This document shows, one piece after another, positions 51,989 through 61,849 of a stretch of DNA of 64,000 nucleotides. Position 1 is the stretch's first letter, and each line of letters begins with the position of its first letter. The position numbers were made by a program, and so were the translations under genes. The DNA is from an uncultured Siphonobacter sp. (GTDB lineage Bacteria; Bacteroidota; Bacteroidia; Cytophagales; Spirosomataceae), in contig CAJYIW010000002.1 of NCBI GenBank assembly GCA_913775095.1, positions 1-64,000 on the forward strand. The letters run 5' to 3'. Under the pieces are notes generated by a model. It worked only from the letters and a program-made list of their open reading frames with translations. It made no database searches and had not been told where the DNA came from.

Positions 51989-52114
51989 AAGGAACAAGGT
52001 CGGTTGAGGGTATTAACGCTGAAAGTGGGTTTTTATGTTTTAAGAACAACGAGTGAATGGCTGCCTTTCAACAAAGAAAACCTTTGTTCACCGAAAACGA
52101 ATGGTCGAAAAGTA

Positions 52115-55100
52115 ATGATGAAACTAAACTATTCATTCCTTTCATCTCTGATGATCCTATGTACGGGATTTCTGGGTTCTCTGGCTTTAGTCGCTCAGGA
52201 GCTTTATCCCTTGAAGTTACCCGATGAAAACTGGCATGGCGAGACCCGAACCCTGCGATACCATCCTGAAGGAGAGGATTTTGTGATCGTGAATGGGAAC
52301 CGGCGGTTTACCCGTGCCCTGTATGGCACCAACACAGCCTTTCGGGTAGAAGCGGGGGACTTACCTGAATTGGCCCTCTACATGCCCGGGATGGGAGGGA
52401 ATCTGAGTTTTGGACTAATTGCAGGAAATGAAAGTAAGTGGCTGAATCAAGCGAAGAAAATTACTGCCCGGTATCGTCTCGGTTCGATGCGGTATGAAAT
52501 TGAAGATTCTTTATTGGGGCAGGGAAAACTGGAAATTATAATTCTGGCTCTGGCCGATGCCGAAGGGTTTATTGTTAAAACGACTTTCAAAAATGTAACT
52601 GCTCCGGTAGAGTTATGCTGGTTTTTTGGTGGGGCGAGCGGTAAAAAATTCAGTCGCAATGGCGACATGGGACCGGACCCTGAATCAAGCTTTTACCTCA
52701 AGCCCGACCATTGCAGCGATAATCGTTTTACAATCAAGCCGCCGACTTTTGTCCTGAAGTATGGGTCGGTTCAGGCAAAAAAGGAAAGTAGCCTGATTGG
52801 CTTTTTTCCGGAACAGGCTTCCATGACGATTGCCGACGCAAGCGACTTAGCTTCTCCGTTGAACGTGATTCAATCACCGCGGGGCAAAGCTCCGGTTCTG
52901 GCCGGAAGGCTGAAAGTAACGAATCATGAGTCTTCATACATCGCTCTTCAAAACCCGGAAAGTAAGGCTGAATTAGAGCCGGCAAAAGCTGCAGAAATCT
53001 TCGATGAAGCAGAAAAGGCCCGGTTAAGAATCGCGGATCGCGTCAGGATTCAAACGCCCGATCCGTATGTGAATACCGTTGGCGGAGCCCTGAGTATGGC
53101 GTCGGATGCCATCTGGGAAACGCCTTCGTATCTGCACGGAGCTATTGGCTGGCGGATTCGGCTGAATGGCTGGCGGGGGGCCTACACCGCCGATCCGCTG
53201 GGCTGGCATGACCGGGCCCGGACGCACTTCCGGGCGTATGCAAAATCGCAGATAACGTCCCCGGAGGCCGGACCCGTGGTGCCGGATACGTCCAATAACC
53301 TGGCCCGCCAGCAGGAGAAACTGGGGAATTCGGTTTTTACCAGTGGGTATATCAGTCGCGACCCGGAGGGAAAATCCATCCGGCCGCACCATTACGACAT
53401 GAATTTGGTCTGCATCGATGCCCTGCTCTGGCATTTGAACTGGACCGGAGACCTAACCTTCGCCCGTGAAATGTGGCCGGTATTGCAACGGCACCTGGCC
53501 TGGGAGAAACGCAACTTCGATCCTGATAACGATGGTTTATACGATGCCTACGCGGCCATCTGGGCCAGCGACGCCCTGCAATACAGTGGGGGCTCAGTCA
53601 CGCATACGTCGGCGTATAACTATCGTTCGAATAAAATGGCGGCCACGCTGGCCCGCCTGCTGGGGGAAAACCCGCAGCCCTACGAGCAGGAAGCAGACCG
53701 GATTTTAAAAGCCATTCAGAAGGTATTATGGATGCCGGAAAAAGGCGTTTATGCGGAATTTAAAGATGCTCTGGGATTACGAAAACTTCACGACGTTCCG
53801 GCCCTCTGGTCCATTTATCATACGCTGGATTCCGAAGTACCGGATGCCTTTCAGGCGTACCAGAGCGTTCGGTATACCGATACGCAGATTCCTCACATTC
53901 CCGTGCGGGCCGAGGGTCTGAAGGATGAAGGATATTATACCCTGTCCACAAGTAACTGGATGCCTTACGAATGGTCCATTAACAATGTGGCTCTGGCCGA
54001 GTCGGCTCATCTGGCTCTGGCCAACTGGGAAGCCGGACGGACGGACGAAGCCTTTAAGTTGTGGAAAAGTGAGTTACTCTCCTCGATGTACCTCGGCGGA
54101 AGTCCGGGTAACTTTGTTCAGATTTCGCATTACGATGCCAATCGGCACGAAGCGTACCGCGATTTCGGGGACCCGGTGGGTATCAACTCCCGAACACTCG
54201 TCGAAGGACTGTTTGGTATTGTACCGGATGCCTTGCACGATCGATTACTCATCCGGCCGGGCCTGCCTTCTCACTGGAATTCGGCTTCGATCACATTACC
54301 CGATTTGAGTTATGATTTCAGGCGAACCGGAACGACGGACGTCTACCAACTGATCCCGAACTTTCCCAAAAAACTGAATCTTGTGTTACGGGTGAAAGCG
54401 TTCCGGGAGAATATTCGACAGGTTACTGTAAATGGTAAGAAGGCAAAATGGAAAGTAGTGGATCATGCCGTAGGGCAGCCGGTGATCGAAATAAATAGTC
54501 CGAACCAGGCCAGGTACGAAATCAGAATTGAATGGGCGGGAACAAAGCCCGTTCGCCCTGAAGTAAAGGCGTATTACGTCCAAAAATCGAGTCAGCGTTT
54601 TGATTTTGGGAAAGCGAACATTTTATCCGTTTTCGATCCGCAGGGAGCGTTTCATAAGAAAAGTCATCAGGCTGGTACGTTAACGGTTCAGATGAGCAGT
54701 ATTCAGGGAAATCGAACGGCTTTTGTCGAGTTACAGCAGGGGAGTCTTCGCTGGTGGCATCCGCTGAGTTTTCAGGTAGGGGATGCGATCTCGGTGATAC
54801 CGAGCACTGAAAAGCCTTCCGTCATTCAGATTCAGAATCATACTTCTCAGGAACAAAGAGTTACGTATCGCCTGGGACAAACCAGTCAGCAGGTAACCGT
54901 AAAAGCGGCGTCTGTTTCTCCGGCATTAACCATTCCTGATCTGGTAGTAGGAACAAACCCTTTGATGTTTACCACGGCTCCGGGCGATACTCTTCGGTAT
55001 TCGCTGGTGAACTGGGAGGGAAAACTTCAGGATAAGACTCAGGAAAGGATTAACCTGACGGAGTATTTCAATGATGGGGTCACTCAGATCTTCAGGAATC

Positions 55101-55753
55101 AATACCTGTCTCCCCGGCCGCAAACGGCAACCTTGCAGTTACCCACACAGGGTATTGGCGAATGGACGCATCCCAGGATGACTGCCGAAATTGATGACAG
55201 CGGCTTACGCAAACGGGCAGGAACCAGTCATCAGTTCAACACGCCGCAAGGAATCACCTTTGCGTCTCCGGGGGATTCCTCGGGTAAAAACATCCTGTTT
55301 GTTTCGCGTTGGGATAATTATCCTGCGGAGGCCCGATTGCCCTTATCCGGCAAAGCTTCGCGGGCGTATCTGCTAATGGCTGGTTCGACCAATCCCATGC
55401 AAAGCCGGATTGAAAATGGGCAGATTGAAGTGTATTATACCGACGGAACTGCTGAAAAACTGACCTTACGCAATCCGGAAAACTGGTGGCCCATTGAAAA
55501 AGATTACTTCGTGGATGGCTTCGCTTTTTCGACGGGAGCCGTTCATCCGCCGCGGTTACATCTGAAGACGGGAGAAGTGATTTTCGGTGAAAAGGCGAAA
55601 GAATACAATGGTAAGGAAATTGAAGGCGGAGCGGCCACTATGCTGGATATTCCGCTGAACTCTGCTAAAACCTTAAAAGAACTGAAACTAACGGCCCTCG
55701 CCAATGACGTAGTGATTGGTTTGATGAGTATAACGCTGGTCAGATCGGAGTAA
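52115..55753 (+). CDS. Large exported glycan-active enzyme, DUF4450-like
   Basis: The 1212-residue protein has a signal peptide (MMKLNYSFLSSLMILCTGFLGSLALVAQ). The N-terminal block WHGETRTLRYHPEGEDFVIVNG and RALYGTNTAFRVEAGDLPELALYMPGMGGNL matches what I recall of the DUF4450 family. The central part (about 330-720) looks like an (alpha/alpha)6 barrel of the rhamnosidase/debranching type (WETPSYLHGAIGWRIRLNGWRG, DYETFH-like helices, KDEGYYTLSTSNWMPYEWSINNVALAESAHLALANW), and the C-terminal 450 residues are beta-rich. The enzyme family and substrate are not known. The ATG pair at 52115/52118 starts the leader; an in-frame start at 51851 would run antisense through the neighbouring gene. It ends one base before the stop of the convergent dioxygenase gene. 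Confidence 0.8.
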   Translation: MMKLNYSFLSSLMILCTGFLGSLALVAQELYPLKLPDENWHGETRTLRYHPEGEDFVIVNGNRRFTRALYGTNTAFRVEAGDLPELALYMPGMGGNLSFGLIAGNESKWLNQAKKITARYRLGSMRYEIEDSLLGQGKLEIIILALADAEGFIVKTTFKNVTAPVELCWFFGGASGKKFSRNGDMGPDPESSFYLKPDHCSDNRFTIKPPTFVLKYGSVQAKKESSLIGFFPEQASMTIADASDLASPLNVIQSPRGKAPVLAGRLKVTNHESSYIALQNPESKAELEPAKAAEIFDEAEKARLRIADRVRIQTPDPYVNTVGGALSMASDAIWETPSYLHGAIGWRIRLNGWRGAYTADPLGWHDRARTHFRAYAKSQITSPEAGPVVPDTSNNLARQQEKLGNSVFTSGYISRDPEGKSIRPHHYDMNLVCIDALLWHLNWTGDLTFAREMWPVLQRHLAWEKRNFDPDNDGLYDAYAAIWASDALQYSGGSVTHTSAYNYRSNKMAATLARLLGENPQPYEQEADRILKAIQKVLWMPEKGVYAEFKDALGLRKLHDVPALWSIYHTLDSEVPDAFQAYQSVRYTDTQIPHIPVRAEGLKDEGYYTLSTSNWMPYEWSINNVALAESAHLALANWEAGRTDEAFKLWKSELLSSMYLGGSPGNFVQISHYDANRHEAYRDFGDPVGINSRTLVEGLFGIVPDALHDRLLIRPGLPSHWNSASITLPDLSYDFRRTGTTDVYQLIPNFPKKLNLVLRVKAFRENIRQVTVNGKKAKWKVVDHAVGQPVIEINSPNQARYEIRIEWAGTKPVRPEVKAYYVQKSSQRFDFGKANILSVFDPQGAFHKKSHQAGTLTVQMSSIQGNRTAFVELQQGSLRWWHPLSFQVGDAISVIPSTEKPSVIQIQNHTSQEQRVTYRLGQTSQQVTVKAASVSPALTIPDLVVGTNPLMFTTAPGDTLRYSLVNWEGKLQDKTQERINLTEYFNDGVTQIFRNQYLSPRPQTATLQLPTQGIGEWTHPRMTAEIDDSGLRKRAGTSHQFNTPQGITFASPGDSSGKNILFVSRWDNYPAEARLPLSGKASRAYLLMAGSTNPMQSRIENGQIEVYYTDGTAEKLTLRNPENWWPIEKDYFVDGFAFSTGAVHPPRLHLKTGEVIFGEKAKEYNGKEIEGGAATMLDIPLNSAKTLKELKLTALANDVVIGLMSITLVRSE

Positions 55754-56476
55754 CTACTCAAATGGGTTCAGGTACTCAGACCATTGCAGGGGGCTGGGTA
55801 AAGAGCTCTTACTGAATTCAATGTGAATGACCCGGCGGCGTTGCTGATTCGTGGTTCGACTGGAAGCGTGCAGTAATAAAGGCTTCATAAACATAACAGC
55901 CCCTGCCGCTACCGGACAAACTTCTTCGGTTTCCTGAGTCCAGTCAATAGACTCAGGCCGATAGAGTCCTTTCAGATGCGAGCCGGGGATTACTTTCAAA
56001 GCTCCGTTTTGTTCTGTCGTATCGTCCAGATGAATGCGAAGGGTAACGTTGTTTTCCAGAATTTCAGTGGGCGGCTGCACCGCAAACTGGTTTTGTTTCA
56101 CCGTCCAGGGGCCAAATCCTTTTTCTTCGATTTTCCGATCTACGGAAATGGTCAGATCCTGATGATACGCCACGAACCAGTTGGACTGCTCGGGTTTATC
56201 GAAGTAAATGGATTTAACAATGAAGAAATCCTTACCTAAAGTTTGACTTATCAGGGTCTTTAATTTTTCATTGAAAACCGTTGACAGCGTTTCGGGAGCT
56301 TCTTTGAAAAATTGACGAATGGCGAATAAATCACTGGTTTTACGAAACGTTGACTTATTGGTATTCAAGTCCGCGATCTGATCTAAAAGCCTGTGGATTT
56401 CTGAAGGCTCGAAGACAGGTTCCGAAACAGCAAAGCCGCGATGCGTAATCTGTTGTGTTAAGTCGAGGGTATCCAT
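55754..56476 (-). CDS. Phytanoyl-CoA dioxygenase (PhyH) family protein
   Basis: The 240-residue protein has the Fe(II)/2-oxoglutarate oxygenase double-stranded beta-helix of the PhyH family. The metal triad fits YHQDLT (H-x-D, about residues 104-109) and LLLHASSRTTNQQRRRVIH (second His and the 2-oxoglutarate-binding Arg, about 200-220). The centre shows LRIHLDDTTEQNGALKVIPGSHLKG, a PhyH mark. The substrate is unknown. It is 6 bp downstream of the GH3/beta-lactamase fusion gene on the minus strand, so the two form an operon. It is convergent with the DUF4450-like gene with no bases between the stop codons. Confidence 0.88.
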   Translation of the reverse strand: MDTLDLTQQITHRGFAVSEPVFEPSEIHRLLDQIADLNTNKSTFRKTSDLFAIRQFFKEAPETLSTVFNEKLKTLISQTLGKDFFIVKSIYFDKPEQSNWFVAYHQDLTISVDRKIEEKGFGPWTVKQNQFAVQPPTEILENNVTLRIHLDDTTEQNGALKVIPGSHLKGLYRPESIDWTQETEEVCPVAAGAVMFMKPLLLHASSRTTNQQRRRVIHIEFSKSSLPSPLQWSEYLNPFE

Positions 56477-56482
56477 CCGTTT

Positions 56483-59400
56483 TTACTTCTGAGAAAGCGT
56501 CGTTTTTTCAATGGCTTCATAAGCCGCATCCATCACCCGGCGACGAATACGAAGACTGGTAATCAGGTTATTATTGGCATTGGGATGCACCCGGTTGGAG
56601 AGAAACACTACTACCAGTTCCTGAGCCGGATCCGCCCAGACCAGGGTGCCCGTAAAACCCGAGTGCCCGAAGCTGCGATTAGAGGCGTAGGACGAAATAT
56701 AAGCATTACCATTACCGTCCGGACTTCGATCCCAGCCCAGGCCACGGTAACTACGGAGGGTGTAGTTATAGGAGAACATCGGCACCGTGTTTCGCAGGAA
56801 ATAGCGGCGACCTCCGTAATACCCATTCTGAAGATTCATCTGCATCAGAATGGCCAGATCATTGGCCGTGCTAAACAAACCCGCGTGACCGGACACGCCG
56901 CCCTGAATAGCTGCATTCTGATCGTGGACGGTGCCGCGAAGGAGCTCCTCCCGGAATACCCGATCGTCTTCAGTGGGAGCAATTTTCCAGTCGATAACCC
57001 CATGCATCAGCGGGCTGAACAGGGTGTTATACATGCCCAGCGGCTCGTAGAAATTCTGGTGCACAAATTCATCCAGCGGCTGATTGGCAATTTTTTCGAC
57101 CAGCCGACGCAGCATAATGAGCCCCAGGTCCGAGTAAATGTACTTGTAGCGACCACTGCGATCCCGCTGGGTAGTCATGGGGCTTTGCACGACCCATTTC
57201 CAGACCGAATCAATCGTAGCTGGCTTCGTCCATAAGTCGCGGGCGACCATTAACGTATAATTCAGCGTATCGACCCGCAGATCAAACTCCGGACTGAAAA
57301 TTCCTTCAGGTTTCGTTTTTTCCCAGAAGGGCAGATAAGCCAGCAATCCCGACTGGTGCATCAACACGTCGCGAACCACCAGATGTTCTTTCGTCGTCCC
57401 CTTTAAATCCGGTAAGTAATGGGACAACTTCTGGTTTAAATCCAGATCACCGTTTTCGTTGAGCAGCATGATGGCCTGCAAAGTCGCCGCTACTTTAGTG
57501 ACGGACGCGAGGTCGTAGAGCGTGGTGTCTCGTACGGGTTCGAACGGCGTGAGAGCGTAGGTGAGTTTTCCGTAGTTTTTTTCCCAAACGACCCGGCCTT
57601 TTCGAGCGATCACCACCTGCCCGCCGGGAAAGGCCCCCTTTCGGATGGACTCATTCATAATGTTGTCGATCGTCTGGAGCTTGCTGCTGTTCATGCCGAC
57701 ATCTTCGGGTAAGCCATAGCTTAATCGCCCGATGGCCTGCGTCGTTAATCCGTGACCAACCGGGAAAAGTCCTTCTACCGAAACCGGCAGCTTACCCAAA
57801 GCGGGTAAGGCCCCGAATAACACTTCGGCCGTGGCTTTCTGAGCGAAGGGGTCGCCTTCGTACCCGCACAGGAGCGTGGGGACCTCCGGAAAATTCTTCA
57901 GACTGTACGGGTTACCAAACGCACAGACAATGACCTGGTTACCCCGTTTGACCAGCTTCTTCACAAAGTCAATCGATGCCCAGGAAACGCCGTAGTTCTG
58001 GGCTACTTTCTGCCGCATTTCGTGCAGACTCACAATCACTACCTGACTTGAGTCGAGTTTGCTGAGCATTTCGGCGTAGAAACGCTCGTCGGTTTTGGTG
58101 CCATTGGTGTAACACTTCACGTTGGCGTACTTACGCAGGGTATTCTGAAATACGTTGTTCTCACTTTCACCCACGGCCACAGCACTGATTTTCAGCGTGT
58201 CAAGCTGAATCAGCGGCACCAGTTTTCGGTCGTTCTTTACCAGAGTTACGGCATTCTCGTAGAGGCGTTCCCGCAGGGCTTCAGACTGGGGCGTTTTCAA
58301 TTCCTTCACCAGATTCTTATCGACGGGAATGGTCTGGAAAGGAACTAACCCGGCATTATACTTGGCGTAAAGAATCTTCTGAACCCGGCGATTAATTTCT
58401 TCTTCCTTGAGCTGACCCTCCGTAATGGCCTGTTTAATCTTTAAAATCGAAGCTCCCACGCTTTCCGGTTGTAACAGCAGGTCATTTCCCGCCAGTAGGG
58501 CCTGTAAGTTGGCTTCCGGTGCCGGTTTGCCCTTCGTTACGCCCCGCATATTCATGGCATCAGTAACCACCAGGCCATTGAATTTGAGCTGATTTTTTAA
58601 CAAATCGGTCACAATAGGAGCCGAGAGAGTCGAAGCAATGGGTCGGGATTCGTAGGCCGGAACTTCGAGGTGAGCCACCAGAATACTGGAAACGCCGTCG
58701 TCAATCAGAGCTTTAAATGGAGGTAACTCAAACTGATTCAAACGCGTGAGGTCATGATCTACCTTGGGTAAGGTGCGATGCGAGTCGGTATGCGTATCGC
58801 CGTGACCGGGAAAATGCTTGGCACAGGCCAGGACTCCCGCCGCCTGCAGTCCACGGGCGTAGGCTTTGCCTTTCTCGGCTACGTTAAGAGGATCTTCACC
58901 GAACGAACGATAGCCAATGATGGGATTCAGTGGATTGGAATTCACATCTACCACAGGTGCAAAATTCATCTGAACCCCGATGCGTTTACACTGGCGACCA
59001 ATTTCCAGGCCCATTTCATAAATCAGGCTGTTGTCCTGAATGGCTCCGAGCGTCATCTGGTGCGGAAAGGAAGTTCCCAGGGCCAACCGCATGCCGAGGC
59101 CATTTTCGGCATCGAGTGAAACCAGCAGAGGAACTTTGGAAAGGTTCTGGTACCGATTGCTTAACTCCGCCTGGGAGTAAGGATCGCCCTGAAAGAAAAT
59201 CACGCCACCCACATGATAAGCCTTAATGAGGCGATCAATGGTAGCGTAATACGATTCGTAGCGATTGGAGTACGTGCCGATCACAAAAAACTGGCCGATT
59301 TTTTCGTCCAGAGTCATACCGGAAAGCGTACTGTCCACCCAAAGCTGAGCCGCTGAAACCTGAGTGAGGCCAGGGGCTGGGCGGGCTTCATGGGTAGAAT

Positions 59401-59515
59401 CCGCGACTGTGATTTTACTCGAACCGTGGTTATATATCGGAGATTTCCAGGCAGTCAGAGCCAGCAGGCCGCACATTCCCAGAAAAACTAACTTATTCTT
59501 CAACATCCTGATCAT
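56483..59515 (-). CDS. GH3 beta-N-acetylhexosaminidase / serine beta-lactamase-like fusion
   Basis: This 1010-residue fusion has a signal peptide (MIRMLKNKLVFLGMCGLLALTAW), a NagZ-type GH3 domain (about 55-390) with KHFPGHGDTHTDSHRTLP (233-250, the His-Asp dyad loop) and the nucleophile region VVTDAMNMRG (D319), a GH3 C-terminal domain (about 400-600), and a class-C-type beta-lactamase/esterase domain (about 610-1000). The last has the nucleophile SVTK (671-674), YSD (794-796, in place of YxN) and HSGFTG (951-956, the KTG-equivalent). NagZ enzymes cut GlcNAc-anhydroMurNAc peptides in peptidoglycan turnover; the added domain may cleave peptides. Such GH3-lactamase fusions occur in Bacteroidota. 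An ATG at 59506 is an equal start. Confidence 0.92.
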   Translation of the reverse strand: MIRMLKNKLVFLGMCGLLALTAWKSPIYNHGSSKITVADSTHEARPAPGLTQVSAAQLWVDSTLSGMTLDEKIGQFFVIGTYSNRYESYYATIDRLIKAYHVGGVIFFQGDPYSQAELSNRYQNLSKVPLLVSLDAENGLGMRLALGTSFPHQMTLGAIQDNSLIYEMGLEIGRQCKRIGVQMNFAPVVDVNSNPLNPIIGYRSFGEDPLNVAEKGKAYARGLQAAGVLACAKHFPGHGDTHTDSHRTLPKVDHDLTRLNQFELPPFKALIDDGVSSILVAHLEVPAYESRPIASTLSAPIVTDLLKNQLKFNGLVVTDAMNMRGVTKGKPAPEANLQALLAGNDLLLQPESVGASILKIKQAITEGQLKEEEINRRVQKILYAKYNAGLVPFQTIPVDKNLVKELKTPQSEALRERLYENAVTLVKNDRKLVPLIQLDTLKISAVAVGESENNVFQNTLRKYANVKCYTNGTKTDERFYAEMLSKLDSSQVVIVSLHEMRQKVAQNYGVSWASIDFVKKLVKRGNQVIVCAFGNPYSLKNFPEVPTLLCGYEGDPFAQKATAEVLFGALPALGKLPVSVEGLFPVGHGLTTQAIGRLSYGLPEDVGMNSSKLQTIDNIMNESIRKGAFPGGQVVIARKGRVVWEKNYGKLTYALTPFEPVRDTTLYDLASVTKVAATLQAIMLLNENGDLDLNQKLSHYLPDLKGTTKEHLVVRDVLMHQSGLLAYLPFWEKTKPEGIFSPEFDLRVDTLNYTLMVARDLWTKPATIDSVWKWVVQSPMTTQRDRSGRYKYIYSDLGLIMLRRLVEKIANQPLDEFVHQNFYEPLGMYNTLFSPLMHGVIDWKIAPTEDDRVFREELLRGTVHDQNAAIQGGVSGHAGLFSTANDLAILMQMNLQNGYYGGRRYFLRNTVPMFSYNYTLRSYRGLGWDRSPDGNGNAYISSYASNRSFGHSGFTGTLVWADPAQELVVVFLSNRVHPNANNNLITSLRIRRRVMDAAYEAIEKTTLSQK

Positions 59516-59724
59516 CAATACTTGCAACGAGAACGCGAAATTATCTCTAAACAATTGTATCAAAACATATATATTTAAAAAAATAGGCTCGCTTTTCCGG
59601 GGGATTTGGGCGAAATTCGCGTTCCTGCTTTATCCAACACGCCCGGTTCAGAATCTATTCAGATTCTTACCGAAGAAATAAGTTTAAATCGGAATTCGTT
59701 TTTATAGACTCCGAACACACTTTC

Positions 59725-61779
59725 ATGCAAGATATTATTCAACTCCTACCCGACTCCATTGCGAATCAGATTGCGGCTGGTGAGGTCGTTCAGCGACCGG
59801 CTTCGGTGGTGAAGGAGTTGCTTGAAAATGCCATTGATGCCCAGGCTACGCAGATTCAATTACTGGTAAAAGACGCCGGTCGCACCCTGATTCAGGTCAT
59901 TGATAACGGAGTAGGAATGTCGGAAACGGATGCTCGCATGTGTTTTGAGCGTCACGCTACCTCAAAAATTCGTACGGCTGAAGATCTTTTCAAAATTCGT
60001 ACCATGGGTTTTCGCGGCGAGGCTATGGCTTCCATTGCTGCCGTGGCTCAGGTGGAGTTACGGACCCGTCGGGAGACCGATGAATTAGGTACGCACCTGA
60101 AAATTGAAGCTTCCGAACTCAAGCTTCACGAACCCTGCCAGACGCTAACGGGGACGAATATCTGCGTAAAGAATTTGTTCTTTAACGTTCCGGCCCGACG
60201 GAATTTCCTGAAATCCAATCCCGTCGAAATGCGTCATATTCTGGACGAATTTCAACGCGTGGCCCTTTCGTATCCCGATGTAACTTTTACACTGCATCAC
60301 GGAGAAACGGAAGTGTATAACTTACCCGCCGGAAAAATGTCCCGCCGGATTGTGGACTTATTCGGGAAAAATTACCGGGAACAGCTCGCGGATACCCGTG
60401 AGGAAACTCCTTTTGTGAAGGTAAGTGGATTTATTGGTAAACCTGAGTTTGCCAAAAAGGTACGGGGAGAACAGTTTTTCTTTGTCAATCAGCGGTTTAT
60501 TCGCCACGCCTACCTGCATCACGCGGTGCTCAGTGGATTTGAGGGGCTGATTCCCGATGGCAATCATCCTTTTTATGTATTGAACATCGAAATCGACCCG
60601 GCTCATATTGATATCAACGTTCATCCTACCAAAACGGAAATCAAGTTTGACGATGAACGCTCGGTGTATGCCATTGTGCGGGCGGCTGTTAAACGGGCGA
60701 CGGGAGTGTATGGGCTGGCTCCGGCGATTGATTTTGAGATGGACGTGAACTTATTGAGTCCGGCGAAATCGCTATCGTTCGAGAAGAAAGATTATGCCGG
60801 ACACTTTGAAGCCTCCGTTAATGAAAACCGAAAAATAACGGACGAGGAACCTTCGCCACGAGATACTTACAATGCTCGTGCTACGGCTCCGAAACGGAAT
60901 ATTAATAGTTGGGAGAAATTGTTCGAAGGGCTGGAAGGACCGGTTAAAAATGAGCGTCACAGCATTTTTGATCTTCCCGAAGAAGTCTTACCCTCCGTCA
61001 AACCCTTTACGCCTCCAATACCGGAAGAAGAACCGGCACCCGCGGCAGCGAGCATCACTTTTCAAAGCAAAGCCAATCGGATTCAGACCGAGGAAGCTCC
61101 TCTTGAGGAGGCACCCGTGACGGAATCCGAACCGGAGGAATCTCCGGTGTCAGAGCAAACGTTCAGTTCCAAAGCAGTCCCTTCCAAAGCGTCGGCGAAG
61201 CCTTCGTTGCTGGATTATGAACGAATGCTGTTTCAGGTGCATAATCGGTACGTGCTGTCACAGGTAAAGTCCGGGTTAATGGTCATTGACCAGAAAGCGG
61301 CTTATGAACGCATTCTGTACGATAAATACCGGATTTCGCTGGATAAGCGGAATGCGGCTTCCCAACAGTTATTATTCCCCAAAACCGTTACGCTGAACCC
61401 TGTTGATTTCCAGCTGGTGCTCGAAATTGAGCATGAGATTAAAGCTCTGGGTTTTGATTTTGCGGAAATTGGCAAGAATGCCTTTATTCTCTACGGCATC
61501 CCGGCCGACGTTACCGACGAAAATGAAGAGGATTTATTCGAAGGATTATTATCTCAGTTTCGGCAGCACTACGCAGAACTAAAAATGGATCGGCCTGAAG
61601 CCCTGGCCCGTTCCTTTGCCAAACGTTCCGCCGCTCGTTACCTGACCCGACTCTCGGCTGAAGAAATGAGTGCTCTGGTCGATCAGTTATTTGCTTCAAG
61701 TAATCCGTCTTATACACCCAGTGGAGACCCCACGTTTTCAATTCTGGGACTGGAAAAAATTGCCGGATTGCTCCGTTAA
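59725..61779 (+). CDS. mutL: DNA mismatch repair protein MutL
   Basis: MutL links MutS to strand removal in mismatch repair. The 684-residue protein has a GHKL ATPase domain: LLENAIDAQATQI (Glu/Asn ATP site, residues 32-44), VIDNGVGM, RHATSKIRTAEDL, TMGFRGEA and, in the transducer domain, INVHPTKTEIKF. A long acidic linker (about 370-500) leads to the dimerisation domain. The C-terminal nuclease motif, normally DQHAxxExxxxE, reads DQKAAYERILYD (522-533), with His and the last Glu replaced; the distal Cys/His motif (C-P-H-G-R-P in nuclease types) reads YTPSGDPTF (663-671). It may therefore lack endonuclease activity. It is followed by a near-perfect 19-bp terminator. Confidence 0.95.
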   Translation: MQDIIQLLPDSIANQIAAGEVVQRPASVVKELLENAIDAQATQIQLLVKDAGRTLIQVIDNGVGMSETDARMCFERHATSKIRTAEDLFKIRTMGFRGEAMASIAAVAQVELRTRRETDELGTHLKIEASELKLHEPCQTLTGTNICVKNLFFNVPARRNFLKSNPVEMRHILDEFQRVALSYPDVTFTLHHGETEVYNLPAGKMSRRIVDLFGKNYREQLADTREETPFVKVSGFIGKPEFAKKVRGEQFFFVNQRFIRHAYLHHAVLSGFEGLIPDGNHPFYVLNIEIDPAHIDINVHPTKTEIKFDDERSVYAIVRAAVKRATGVYGLAPAIDFEMDVNLLSPAKSLSFEKKDYAGHFEASVNENRKITDEEPSPRDTYNARATAPKRNINSWEKLFEGLEGPVKNERHSIFDLPEEVLPSVKPFTPPIPEEEPAPAAASITFQSKANRIQTEEAPLEEAPVTESEPEESPVSEQTFSSKAVPSKASAKPSLLDYERMLFQVHNRYVLSQVKSGLMVIDQKAAYERILYDKYRISLDKRNAASQQLLFPKTVTLNPVDFQLVLEIEHEIKALGFDFAEIGKNAFILYGIPADVTDENEEDLFEGLLSQFRQHYAELKMDRPEALARSFAKRSAARYLTRLSAEEMSALVDQLFASSNPSYTPSGDPTFSILGLEKIAGLLR

Positions 61780-61798
61780 TACCCGATCCGTTCAATAA

Positions 61799-61840
61799 TC
61801 ATAAAAAAGACCTCTTCGCTAGAAGAGGTCTTTTTTATGA
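61799..61840. terminator. Intrinsic terminator of mutL
   Basis: TCATAAAAAAGACCTCTTC-gcta-GAAGAGGTCTTTTTTATGA: 19 perfect pairs around a 4-nt loop, A-run and T-run on either side, 20 bp after the mutL stop codon. Confidence 0.94.
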
Positions 61841-61849
61841 TAAGCCTCT

